DNA of 64,000 nucleotides from Niallia circulans NBRC 13626 (GTDB taxonomy: Bacteria > Bacillota > Bacilli > Bacillales > Cytobacillaceae): contig NZ_BCVE01000005.1 of the NCBI RefSeq assembly GCF_001591585.1, forward strand, positions 274,056-338,055. The letters run 5' to 3'. Positions 35,097 to 43,534 of this stretch are shown here, piece by piece (positions within the stretch are counted from its first letter, which is position 1; each line of letters starts with the position of its first letter). The notes under the pieces are model-generated. The model was not told the DNA's origin. It worked only from the letters and a program-made list of their open reading frames with translations, and did no database searches. The translations under genes and the position numbers were made by a program.

Positions 35097-37469
35097 TTAT
35101 TTATATAATAATACTTTTCCTACTGTACCGTCTTTGCTCTCACCAACTATACGAATTTTCAAGCCGGTGGATGGAATATTGCGTCCTGCTTCTAGATTTC
35201 CTTGGTTGCTGTAGTCAGCACTATCATCAAATAGTGGAGTTCGTTTTGTAAAATTATCTTTTAATGTAGTTCCGTTAATAGCAGCATAATCTAAAAACAT
35301 TTTATTAGATTTAGCTAAACTAAAGGCAGCATCATTTAATTGATATCGGGTAGCTCCTACAGTTCCATCACTCCAGTAGTTTGTATGCTGGTCTGCATCG
35401 ACTACTCCTAAATATCCGTCTCCAGGATGCGCCCCCGTCCAGTTATCACTATATGATTCATCCACATACCAAACGACAAGACCTGGATCATAACTCATGA
35501 GACTAGCACCACGGCGAATATGCGCAAGACCCTCATCTACTCCATTTTGTGATCTCCATTCTAATAAATAATAATGTTTTGAATAAAATTTTCCTTCATC
35601 TTTCTGAAAGCCTTCTAATGCAAAGGAAGAATCCCCTTCTGCATTATCTGTTAATATTTCCGCTCCATTAGCTGTCACTTTAATATCATCCACATAGAAA
35701 CCAGGATTAGCAACTGCCACGTCGGTCCAATAATTAAATTCAATTTCGACCTTTTGTCCCGCATATGCACTTAAATCAAAGACTCCATCCACCCATTCAC
35801 CATTGGTACTGCCTGTAATCCCATTTCCTGGATTTTGGTCGTTGGGATTTTCGCTTGTGGTAATATTTCCTTTAATCGTCTCGCCATTTACCTTAATAGA
35901 TGCATAATCCCATTCAGCCTCGATGTCGTACCATGTTTTAAAGGTCAACTCGGCACTTGTGGCATTAGTCAAATCTACTGCTGTCTTCATAGAATGATCG
36001 ATATTATTTCCACTACCACTAAAGTATTCATATTTCCCGCTTGCCGGTGTGTTTACATCTGTTGTTTTATCTGGAAGATTAATACGCACTGCGTCATTAT
36101 TTATTCCTTTTGTTACCGCTTCGTCCAGCAGTAGTTCTGTTCCTTTACTTGTAATTTCATCCGCATTTAACGTAGTGCCGCTTAACCAATTTCCCCCATG
36201 GGCACCTTGCAAATATTCCTTAGCATATGCACTAAATCCACTCGGCTCCGTACCTGGAATATCTCCGGCCCAGCTGCCACTAGCCATGATAGACCAGTAA
36301 GCCACAGCCTCACCGCCGCCAGTATATTGCGTATCATATTCATCTGGTAATCCTAAATCATGTCCGAATTCATGCGCAAAAACACCTGCCGCACCATCTT
36401 CTGGTTCAATGGTATAATCATATGCACCAAGCAAGCCACCGAAACGATCGCTATTAGATGTAGCTCCTGGCACTGCAACTAGGTTTCCTAAGTTCCAACG
36501 ATGAGACCAAATAGCATCTCCCCCTAAGGCTCCTCCACCAGCTTCTTCACCAACTCCTGCATGGATAACCATTAAATGATCGATAATTCCATCTGGTTCG
36601 TTATATACACCATCGCCATCATAATCATCACGATCCCATACATCGTACTCACTTAAGTCTACATTTGGATCTTGTGCAGCTTTTGATAATGCTTCATAGA
36701 CTAATTCACGAGGACGTGCATCACTATCATCTGGCCCAGGATAATTTCCTCCATAATAAGCGGCCTCATGATCAGCTGTGTACCAGCCAGCAACTTCCCC
36801 TTCTACCGAATAACTGCCACCAGATTGCTCTTCATAAAATTGTTTCATGGAGACAAGATTTTCGCCGTTCGGACCTTCATAACCATCTTCGCCAAAAATC
36901 ATATTTTGAAAGTGCTCATGTGTGTAATCTTCATAGAACATATCTGTCTCATCTTTTGTAATCGAGCTTTTTTTATAATCTGGAAAATCTATCGCTAAAA
37001 CGAGAACCTTATCTTCACGAACTTCCCCTTCATACGCTTCCTCTTTGACAGAATCAACTGTATTTTTCTTTGCCTGTCCTAATTTATTTCCTTTTCCCTT
37101 TTGGAGACTATGATTAGATGTTTCATTTTCTCCCTTTGTTTCTAATTTTGATAAGGCTTTCGGCAGTTTATCCTTTGTTTCTTTTTTAGCTCCTTCTGCT
37201 TTGCCTTGTAAATACTTTTGTAAAGCTTTTTCCGTTTCACCGGTACTTGCATTCTTTGCTAACTTTCCCTCTTTTTTCAGCATTTCAATAATCCGCTCAT
37301 CATTGGCAATGCCTAAATCAATAGGAGCTCCACCGTAACTGGAGACAACTTCTTTATATGCTGCTTCTGCAGCGGCTTTCTCAGGAGGACCATATAACCC
37401 TAGTGAGAGAGTACTAATTCCAAGTACTGCTGCTAGTGCTGTTTTTTTAAGTTTCTTCTTTACCACCAA
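35097..37469 (-). CDS. Secreted M6 metalloprotease (immune inhibitor A family)
   Basis: A 790-residue exported zinc protease. Signal peptide: KKKLKK, hydrophobic core, cleavage near the KAAAEA region (about 30-36). A charged propeptide-like segment (about 40-140) is followed by the M6 catalytic domain with HEFGHDLGLPDEYD at about 365-378 (HExxH plus downstream ligand). A lectin/MAM-like beta domain (about 480-610, KYEYFSGSGNNIDHSMKT) and the C-terminal M6 region (YLLEWRSQNGVDEGLAHI) follow. Length matches Bacillus InhA (about 795). The start is TTG 37469 or GTG 37466, with GAGGGGGA upstream. InhA-type enzymes cleave host and matrix proteins outside the cell. Confidence 0.93.
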   Translation of the reverse strand: MVVKKKLKKTALAAVLGISTLSLGLYGPPEKAAAEAAYKEVVSSYGGAPIDLGIANDERIIEMLKKEGKLAKNASTGETEKALQKYLQGKAEGAKKETKDKLPKALSKLETKGENETSNHSLQKGKGNKLGQAKKNTVDSVKEEAYEGEVREDKVLVLAIDFPDYKKSSITKDETDMFYEDYTHEHFQNMIFGEDGYEGPNGENLVSMKQFYEEQSGGSYSVEGEVAGWYTADHEAAYYGGNYPGPDDSDARPRELVYEALSKAAQDPNVDLSEYDVWDRDDYDGDGVYNEPDGIIDHLMVIHAGVGEEAGGGALGGDAIWSHRWNLGNLVAVPGATSNSDRFGGLLGAYDYTIEPEDGAAGVFAHEFGHDLGLPDEYDTQYTGGGEAVAYWSIMASGSWAGDIPGTEPSGFSAYAKEYLQGAHGGNWLSGTTLNADEITSKGTELLLDEAVTKGINNDAVRINLPDKTTDVNTPASGKYEYFSGSGNNIDHSMKTAVDLTNATSAELTFKTWYDIEAEWDYASIKVNGETIKGNITTSENPNDQNPGNGITGSTNGEWVDGVFDLSAYAGQKVEIEFNYWTDVAVANPGFYVDDIKVTANGAEILTDNAEGDSSFALEGFQKDEGKFYSKHYYLLEWRSQNGVDEGLAHIRRGASLMSYDPGLVVWYVDESYSDNWTGAHPGDGYLGVVDADQHTNYWSDGTVGATRYQLNDAAFSLAKSNKMFLDYAAINGTTLKDNFTKRTPLFDDSADYSNQGNLEAGRNIPSTGLKIRIVGESKDGTVGKVLLYK

Positions 37470-37891
37470 AAAATCCCCCTCTGATCACAATATGTAATAT
37501 TACGAGACTTAATATTCTAAATTGATAGTCAATTCCCCTTTTTATTTTCTCAAAATAGTACTTTTATATCAGAAAATTAATTATTTTCAAACTTCAAATC
37601 CCGCACTAATCCCCAATCGTGCTTCCCCTATATATCAGAGCACTTCCATAACTAAGGAATATCAACATTAAATCTCCAGCAAATAATCTTCTTTTGCTTT
37701 TCAAACTATATAAAAATATTAATAAAATAGACATAAAGGAACCTCTCTCTAACGGCCCTATAAAAATCATGCAAAAAACGCAAATAGCCTCCAATTACAC
37801 TTGTCTCCCAATAGAAAAGGGGAAGGTGAAAATACCTTCCCTCTTAAGCAAGCACTTCTTTTTCCAAATGCCTATTCTCTTATTAAATCAG
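37470..37891. other. Intergenic region between the M6 protease and MarR genes
   Basis: About 420 bp. On the minus strand a 41-codon frame (37606-37731, MSILLIFLYSLKSKRRLF...) has GAGAGG seven bases upstream and could be a small membrane peptide, but support is slight. The hairpin GGGAAGGT/ACCTTCCC at 37814-37845 serves as terminator for the MarR gene. Nothing else is visible. Confidence 0.35.
37814..37845 (-). terminator. Terminator of the MarR gene
   Basis: An eight-base GGGAAGGT/ACCTTCCC stem with an AT loop, followed on the minus strand by CCTTTTCT, about 47 bp after the MarR stop. Confidence 0.6.
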
Positions 37892-38326
37892 TCATATATG
37901 AACATTCATCGCAGACTGATTATATTTTTTTAATAACTTGGCAAAAGTCTCACGGTCTTCTTCTGTCCAACATTTAGTAACTTCTTCCACTCTGCTTTTT
38001 CTAAACTTCTTTTCCTTTTGAAATTCTTCTAATCCTGTTTCGGTTATCTGGAGCGTATAAGCCCTTCCATCTGTTTCATCAGGAATTCTCAGCAAAAAGC
38101 CCTTTTGCTCCAACGCAGCCGCCTGTCGACTTACAGTAGAAACATCTAATTGAAATTCAGTTGCTAACGCTTTAACACCGGCAGGTCCTGATGTCACTAT
38201 TTCATGCAATAACAGGTATGCTGACCGATCCAGACTGCCAGTTTTTTTATGAGAAGAGGTATGGGTAACCCTTCTTATCAGTATAGATAATTCCACTTCA
38301 AGTTCTTCCAGCGATTGTTCATCCAT
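37892..38326 (-). CDS. MarR-family transcriptional repressor
   Basis: A 144-residue MarR-type winged helix protein. The DNA-binding core is VKALATEFQLDVSTVSRQAA with the wing LLRIPDETDGRAYTLQIT (about 53-102), flanked by dimerisation helices. It is divergent from the CBS-domain and MFS genes, and the intergenic region has palindromes over their promoter, so it most likely represses that pair and itself. The inducer is unknown; MarR-controlled MFS pumps commonly export toxic compounds. Confidence 0.9.
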   Translation of the reverse strand: MDEQSLEELEVELSILIRRVTHTSSHKKTGSLDRSAYLLLHEIVTSGPAGVKALATEFQLDVSTVSRQAAALEQKGFLLRIPDETDGRAYTLQITETGLEEFQKEKKFRKSRVEEVTKCWTEEDRETFAKLLKKYNQSAMNVHI

Positions 38327-38427
38327 TGATTAACTACCTCACCGTTTCCAATATTTCTATAAGATATGATAGCATACTTGATTAAAGATTTGTAAGGAGG
38401 AAGGAATCCATCTGACTATAAAAACAT

Positions 38428-38455
38428 TTGACGTTTCATCATATAGTTGTATAAT
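38428..38455 (+). promoter_or_regulatory. Promoter of the CBS/MFS operon
   Basis: TTGACG at 38428-38433 and TATAAT at 38450-38455, 16 bp apart, 55 bp before the CBS gene. The -10 lies inside the MarR-type palindrome. Confidence 0.7.
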
Positions 38456-38481
38456 ACAATTATATAGTTTCCTTATACAAC
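38444..38481. promoter_or_regulatory. MarR operator candidate
   Basis: TAGTTGTATAA (38444-38454) and its exact inverse TTATACAACTA (38471-38481), plus an inner palindrome TTGTATAATACAA (38447-38459) that covers the -10 box. AT-rich palindromes with TTGTAT...ATACAA ends are typical of MarR sites, and binding here would block RNA polymerase. Confidence 0.65.
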
Positions 38482-38509
38482 TACTTGTCCAAAAAAGGGG
38501 GAAAGATAA

Positions 38510-38965
38510 ATGTTAGCCCATGATATTATGGTAAGCCAAGTATATAAAGTGAAGGAAAACGACACCGTCCGTTCTGTCATCGAAAAATTCATTCAATATA
38601 AAATTAGCGGTCTTCCTATCGTTAATGACCGCAATGAGATTGTCGGTTTCATCAGTGATGGAGATGTACTGCGATACATTGGTAAACATGATGATCATAT
38701 TATCGACAGTATTTATTATACGGTTGTCATTAAAGGGGATGATGAAGACTTTGAACATAGATTGCAAAGTCTCTTACATTTGAATGTAATGAAAATTGCG
38801 AAAAAAAGGGTTATTAAAGTGGCTTGGGATGAAAATTTAGAAAAGATTGCTGCTCTGTTAGGTAAAAAGCAAATAAAAAAAGTCCCCGTTGAAAAAAATG
38901 GAGTTTTAGTAGGCATTATTAGTCGCGGTGATGTTATAAGGAATTCTTTTAAAGAATTAATCTAG
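38510..38965 (+). CDS. CBS-domain pair protein
   Basis: A 151-residue protein made of two CBS motifs (about 8-57, IMVSQVYKVKENDTVRSVIE to GFISDGDVLRYIG; and about 95-148, VIKVAWDENLEKIAALL to GIISRGDVIRNSF). Such stand-alone pairs bind adenine nucleotides and act as energy or ion sensors. The GISDGD/GIISRGD strands are intact. It is followed by the MFS gene after 43 bp on the same strand, so the pair may sense a signal relevant to that pump. GGGGGAAAG precedes the ATG. Confidence 0.9.
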   Translation: MLAHDIMVSQVYKVKENDTVRSVIEKFIQYKISGLPIVNDRNEIVGFISDGDVLRYIGKHDDHIIDSIYYTVVIKGDDEDFEHRLQSLLHLNVMKIAKKRVIKVAWDENLEKIAALLGKKQIKKVPVEKNGVLVGIISRGDVIRNSFKELI

Positions 38966-39008
38966 TCTATAAAAACAAAGGGAATAAAAAAATAAAGGGG
39001 AGAATGAA

Positions 39009-40259
39009 ATGTCATCTTCACAATCTGTATCAGCAGATTCAAGCAAAAACAATTTAAATACGAAAACAGAAGCTAGTTTATTAAAACAGCCTAAAGCAGT
39101 ATGGGCTGTATTTTTTGCGGGGATTATTGCCTTTATGGGGCTTGGTCTCGTAGATCCGATCCTTCCTGCTATTGCCGAGAAACTTCATGCCTCCCAAAGC
39201 CAGGTAACGCTGCTTTTCACTAGCTATAATGCCGTGATGGCTGTAGCAATGCTAGTGACTGGGATGATCTCCTCCAGACTTGGAATTAAGTGGACACTTA
39301 TCTTGGGGATTGTTATCATTGCTATTTTCTCCTGCCTAGGCGGACTATCAAATGGGATTTGGTCGCTTGTTGGTCTTCGCGGAGGTTGGGGACTTGGTAA
39401 TGCCCTGTTTGTAGCAACTGCTTTAGCGGCAATTGTGTCCCTATCAAACAGTGGCACTGCTAAAGCAATTATTCTTTATGAAGCAGCGATTGGACTTGGT
39501 ATCTCTGTCGGTCCACTACTAGGCGGATGGTTAGGAGCCATGAGCTGGAGAGGTCCTTTCCTAGGGGTAGCTGTTTTAATGATCATTGCCTTTTTCGGTA
39601 TTTTCATTTTAATGCCAAAAAATACTTCCATGAATACAACAAATACAGTTAAACCTAAAACTTCCCTGGCAGATCCGTTTAGAGCATTAAAACACCGCTC
39701 CTTACTAGTTTTAGGGATTGCCGCAGCATTATATAATTTTGGATTTTTCACGTTGTTAGCCTATGCACCGTTTGTAATGGGCTTAGACGAACATGGACTT
39801 GGCTTTGTATTTTTGGGCTGGGGTATTTTATTAGCTGTCACTTCTGTTTTTATGGCACCAAGATTGCAGGAACGTTTTGGAACCGTAAAATCAATGTGTG
39901 CAATGTTAACCTTGTTTGCAGTTGTATTAGTTGCTATGGGAATTTGGACAACAACCCAATGGGTTATCATCGCAGCAGTTATTTTCGCTGGTGCCTTATT
40001 AGGAAATAACAATACGCTTATTACAACTGCCGTAATGAATGCTGCTCCTGTAGAACGATCTACCGCTTCAGCAGCATACAGCTTCTTGCGCTTTATAGGT
40101 GGAGCCATTGCACCTTTCACAGCAGGAAAGTTAGCAGAAATATTTAATCCATCTGTCCCATTCCTTGTTGGAGCTGGATTTGTATTAGTTTCCGTGTTAT
40201 TTATCTGGTTTAATAGCAAACATGTCCATCATGTGGATGCAATGGGTTCTGGTCATTAA
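39009..40259 (+). CDS. MFS transporter, drug-efflux type
   Basis: A 416-residue protein with twelve predicted membrane helices after a polar N-terminus of about 30 residues. Motif A-like text occurs after helix 2 (MISSRLGIKWTLILG) and motif C-like glycine-rich text in helix 5 (GLGISVGPLLGGWLG), the mark of drug/H+ antiporters. AAAGGGGAG precedes the ATG. Under MarR control with the CBS protein, it is probably an efflux pump; the substrate cannot be read. Confidence 0.88.
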   Translation: MSSSQSVSADSSKNNLNTKTEASLLKQPKAVWAVFFAGIIAFMGLGLVDPILPAIAEKLHASQSQVTLLFTSYNAVMAVAMLVTGMISSRLGIKWTLILGIVIIAIFSCLGGLSNGIWSLVGLRGGWGLGNALFVATALAAIVSLSNSGTAKAIILYEAAIGLGISVGPLLGGWLGAMSWRGPFLGVAVLMIIAFFGIFILMPKNTSMNTTNTVKPKTSLADPFRALKHRSLLVLGIAAALYNFGFFTLLAYAPFVMGLDEHGLGFVFLGWGILLAVTSVFMAPRLQERFGTVKSMCAMLTLFAVVLVAMGIWTTTQWVIIAAVIFAGALLGNNNTLITTAVMNAAPVERSTASAAYSFLRFIGGAIAPFTAGKLAEIFNPSVPFLVGAGFVLVSVLFIWFNSKHVHHVDAMGSGH

Positions 40260-40284
40260 TCAACATCTACCAATAATCATAAAT

Positions 40285-40347
40285 AATTCCCATCTGTCTA
40301 AGTATAGATGGGAATGGCAGCAGAGGGACAGTTGTACTACTTCCCTC
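40285..40347 (+). terminator. Hairpin plus degenerate GGACGGTTCT repeat after the MFS gene
   Basis: ATTCCCATCT/AGATGGGAAT (40285-40314) is followed by a degenerate copy of the hairpin repeat, GAGGGACAGTTGTACTAC then TTCCCTC (about 40323-40347). Either can end the MFS transcript and, on the other strand, the sugar ABC operon, whose last stop is at 40412. T-runs are poor. Confidence 0.5.
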
Positions 40348-40411
40348 TAATGCTTGTGATCAGCCTTTAATCAAGTTTGTCTAACTGGAAAAACTTCTTT
40401 TCCACTTCCCC

Positions 40412-41230
40412 TTACTTCAACCCCGTCAACGTTATCCCCTTAATAATATGGCGTTGGAAGATTAAGAAGACGATGATTAGTGGTACAACAGCGATGGTAG
40501 CTCCTGCCATGACGATTTCCCAGTAAGTTTGGTTTTCACCTGAGAAAAAGGCAAGGCCGACTGGCAGTGTTCGCATTTCTTCTGTCTCGATAACGATTAA
40601 CGGCCACAAATAGGCATTCCAGTTTCCTAAAAATGTGAAAATACATAGCGCTGCTAATGCTGGATATACTTGTGGAATGGCGATTTTAAAGAAAATTTTA
40701 AACTCATTTAAGCCATCAATTCTTGCAGCATCGAGTAAGTCATCTGGAATAGACTCCATAAACTGTTTCATGAGAAAAATACCAAAGGCAGAAATTACGC
40801 CTGGAAACATAATCCCCCAATACGTATCAACCCAGCCTAAGTCAGTAGACATGATATACCAAGGAATAATCAACATTTCGGTAGGAATCATTAAGGAACT
40901 TAAGATGAATAAGAAAATAATACTCTTGCCAACAAAGGAAAATTTAGCAATAACATAACCAACAAGGGTGTCAAATAACGCAACACTTATAGTAGTAATA
41001 ACCGCCACGATAAAACTATTTAAAAACCATTTACTAAACAGGGTATCCACCATGATCTTCCGATAATTCTCTAATGTAGGGTGGTCGGCAAGCAGCTTCA
41101 GTCCATATACTTCCGTCGGCGGCTTAAAGGATGTGGATACCATCCAAATAAAAGGGAACAGCATAAAGATAGCCCCAACGGTCAAGAGGATATAGACGAT
41201 TGATTTTTTTAAATACCTTCTTTTCTTCAA
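40412..41230 (-). CDS. Carbohydrate ABC transporter permease, MalG type
   Basis: A 272-residue permease with six membrane helices. The EAA loop is DDLLDAARIDGLNEFKIFFK followed by IAIPQVYPALA (about 180-210), which docks the ATPase. The start is a TTG (41230). No ATPase gene is present in the operon, so a shared MsmX-like ATPase must serve it, as is usual for Bacillus sugar ABC importers. Twenty bases separate it from the partner permease. Confidence 0.9.
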   Translation of the reverse strand: MKKRRYLKKSIVYILLTVGAIFMLFPFIWMVSTSFKPPTEVYGLKLLADHPTLENYRKIMVDTLFSKWFLNSFIVAVITTISVALFDTLVGYVIAKFSFVGKSIIFLFILSSLMIPTEMLIIPWYIMSTDLGWVDTYWGIMFPGVISAFGIFLMKQFMESIPDDLLDAARIDGLNEFKIFFKIAIPQVYPALAALCIFTFLGNWNAYLWPLIVIETEEMRTLPVGLAFFSGENQTYWEIVMAGATIAVVPLIIVFLIFQRHIIKGITLTGLK

Positions 41231-41250
41231 CTCCTCACCCCCATAAAAAA

Positions 41251-42168
41251 CTAGTACTCAAATTTCTTTGTCAAAACTTTCATTTGAATGATTGTGATAA
41301 CTAAAATAATCAGAAATAAGATAACTGTTGCCGCAGAAGCGAGACCCATATCAAAGCGCTGGAAGGCTAATTCATAAATATAAAGAACAACGGATATAGT
41401 AGAATGAAGTGGTCCACCCTGTGTCATATTTTGCACTTGGGTAAAGGTTTGTAAGAAACTAATACTGCCAATGACTGCGGAAAATACAATGGTTGGATTT
41501 AGTAAAGGCAAGGTAATATGAATAAATTTTTTCCAACCATCTGCCCCATCAATTTCCGCAGCTTCATAGAACATTTTGGGAATATTCTCAAGTCCTGCTA
41601 GAAAAATAATCATTTGAAAACCTAGCCCTTGCCAGATCATCGTTAAGATAATAATATAAATTGCTTGATCAGGTGATTTAAGAAAGAGCTGGGCTTCCAA
41701 GCCAAACTTCATGAGAATATCATTCACAATGCCGTTGTTCATTAGAATCCATTTAAACACCCAGCTTACCGCAACAATACTTGTCACATAGGGAATGAAA
41801 TAAATAGCGCGAAATACCCCGACAAATTTATTAATCCTTTGCAAAAGCAGCGCTACTCCTAATCCACACATCAGTTGTCCTACTACACCAAAAACGACAT
41901 AGATAAATGTATTTATTAGTGATTTACGAAAGACTTCATCTTTAAAAAGGGCTACATAATTATCCATCCCTACAAATGGTTTATCCTCTGATAGAATATC
42001 CCATTCCCGAAACCCGATATTGAATGTATAAAGTGTTGGCAAAAACCGAATCGAAATAAAAAAAAGAAGAGGTATCAGCAAGCATGTATATACAAAGATA
42101 TATTTTTGTTGCTTTAACGTAAATCTAGCAGTCTTTTTGGAGACGGCAGAATGGTTCTTCCCCGACAT
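41251..42168 (-). CDS. Carbohydrate ABC transporter permease, MalF type
   Basis: A 305-residue permease with six helices, the partner of the MalG-type gene. EAA loop: FYEAAEIDGADGWKKFIHIT followed by LPLLNPTIVF (about 201-230). GGAGGAGGG precedes the ATG at 42168. Together with the next upstream lipoprotein gene it forms a CUT1-type importer for an oligosaccharide or sugar conjugate. Confidence 0.9.
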   Translation of the reverse strand: MSGKNHSAVSKKTARFTLKQQKYIFVYTCLLIPLLFFISIRFLPTLYTFNIGFREWDILSEDKPFVGMDNYVALFKDEVFRKSLINTFIYVVFGVVGQLMCGLGVALLLQRINKFVGVFRAIYFIPYVTSIVAVSWVFKWILMNNGIVNDILMKFGLEAQLFLKSPDQAIYIIILTMIWQGLGFQMIIFLAGLENIPKMFYEAAEIDGADGWKKFIHITLPLLNPTIVFSAVIGSISFLQTFTQVQNMTQGGPLHSTISVVLYIYELAFQRFDMGLASAATVILFLIILVITIIQMKVLTKKFEY

Positions 42169-42227
42169 GAAAACCCTCCTTTCTGAATAAAGAAAGACGA
42201 TTACCGCCTTTCTTTATTCCAGTATCT

Positions 42228-43511
42228 TTACTTTTTACTCCAATAATCATCGTATAGCTTTTGTGACTTAGCTGCGAAATCATTGTAGGCATCTTCAATT
42301 GAAACTCCATTTAGCAACACTTCATTCACTGCATCAATAACATATTGTCTTTGTGCTGTTTCGTCGACATAGAATTGTGCATTAGCATATGGAAGCTGTT
42401 CGATGAATGGTCCGTATAATGGATCGTTTACATATTTATCTTGTGTTGCGACCGCTTCTTTTGCTGGCAATTCTCCTACCTCGTCAATCCAGCGTTCCAT
42501 CACTTCATCACTTGTTAAAAACGCTAAGAATTTTTTAGAAGCTTCTAATTTCTCTCCTTCTACTTTAGCCGTAATGCCATTTGCCCAGAACGAAGATTGT
42601 GTAGCCTTTTCTTTATAAGATGGCAGTGGCGCAACCCCATAATTTAAGTCAGGTGCATCTGTCGCCAATGTACCTAAGCGGAAGGAACCGTCAATATTCA
42701 TCGCCGCATTCCCTGTCTTAAATGCTGTTACATCATCTGTATAAAAACCACTTTCGCCAACTTTATGTTTGGATCCGAATTCCACTAAATACGTAAATGC
42801 TTCTAAACCAGCAGGTGTATCATCCCAAAGAATTTGCTTACGATCCTCACTCAATCCTTGACCGCCAGCTTGATAGACAAGAGCATCATAAAACCAGTTG
42901 TTCAGCTGTGCACCAATTTCATACGCCATCCCCTCTGTTACAAGCTTTCCGTTTTCTCTTACTGTCAGTTTTTTCGCATAATCTACTAATTCATCCCATG
43001 TTTTTGGCGGACTATTTGGATCCAGGCCTGCTTTTTCAAAAAGATCTTTGTTATAAAATAGGGCAAGAGTACGAACCGCAGTCGGAATGGCCCAATATTT
43101 ATCGTCCAATTTTGCCGCATTAACTAAGGAGAAGTATTCACTTTCGATTTTATCCACTGGAAATGTATCCTCAGGAAGAGGCTGTAAATAGCCTGAATCA
43201 ATATATTTTGGCAGCCAGCCATAATATAAATTGATAACATCGGGACCTCTTCCAGCTGGAACTAATGTAGCAACCTTCTCATTGTATTGCTCATATGGAA
43301 AAGTTGTCTGCTTTACTTTAATTCCTGGGTTTTTATCTTCAAACTCTTTAATAAGCTCATCCATTAAATCCACTTTCGCCTTATAGGCATATTGCCAATA
43401 TTCAATTGTTACCGTACCATCTGCTTCCCCGCTAGAATCCTTTCCCTTCGAACAACCAACAATAACCATTGCTATGGCTAGAAAAAGAAATACACTTAAA
43501 AACTTTTTCAA
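42228..43511 (-). CDS. Sugar ABC transporter substrate-binding lipoprotein
   Basis: A 427-residue family-1 binding lipoprotein. KK, hydrophobic core, lipobox VIVGC (Cys about 20). The fold is recognised from VTIEYWQYAYKAKVD, then FEDKNPGIKVKQTTFPYEQY, VALFYNKDLFEKAGL-like ALFYNKDLF and the AAMNIDGSFRLG ligand segment. The TTG start at 43511 has AGGAGG seven bases upstream. It lies between the lyase gene (23 bp) and the permeases, so substrate capture and the lyase belong to one pathway. Confidence 0.9.
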   Translation of the reverse strand: MKKFLSVFLFLAIAMVIVGCSKGKDSSGEADGTVTIEYWQYAYKAKVDLMDELIKEFEDKNPGIKVKQTTFPYEQYNEKVATLVPAGRGPDVINLYYGWLPKYIDSGYLQPLPEDTFPVDKIESEYFSLVNAAKLDDKYWAIPTAVRTLALFYNKDLFEKAGLDPNSPPKTWDELVDYAKKLTVRENGKLVTEGMAYEIGAQLNNWFYDALVYQAGGQGLSEDRKQILWDDTPAGLEAFTYLVEFGSKHKVGESGFYTDDVTAFKTGNAAMNIDGSFRLGTLATDAPDLNYGVAPLPSYKEKATQSSFWANGITAKVEGEKLEASKKFLAFLTSDEVMERWIDEVGELPAKEAVATQDKYVNDPLYGPFIEQLPYANAQFYVDETAQRQYVIDAVNEVLLNGVSIEDAYNDFAAKSQKLYDDYWSKK

Positions 43512-43534
43512 TAGAACCCCTCCTATTAAACAAG

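Noticed and set aside
35835..36998. Plus-strand frames across the M6 protease gene
   Set aside because: Antisense shadows of a complete minus-strand gene with clear catalytic motifs.
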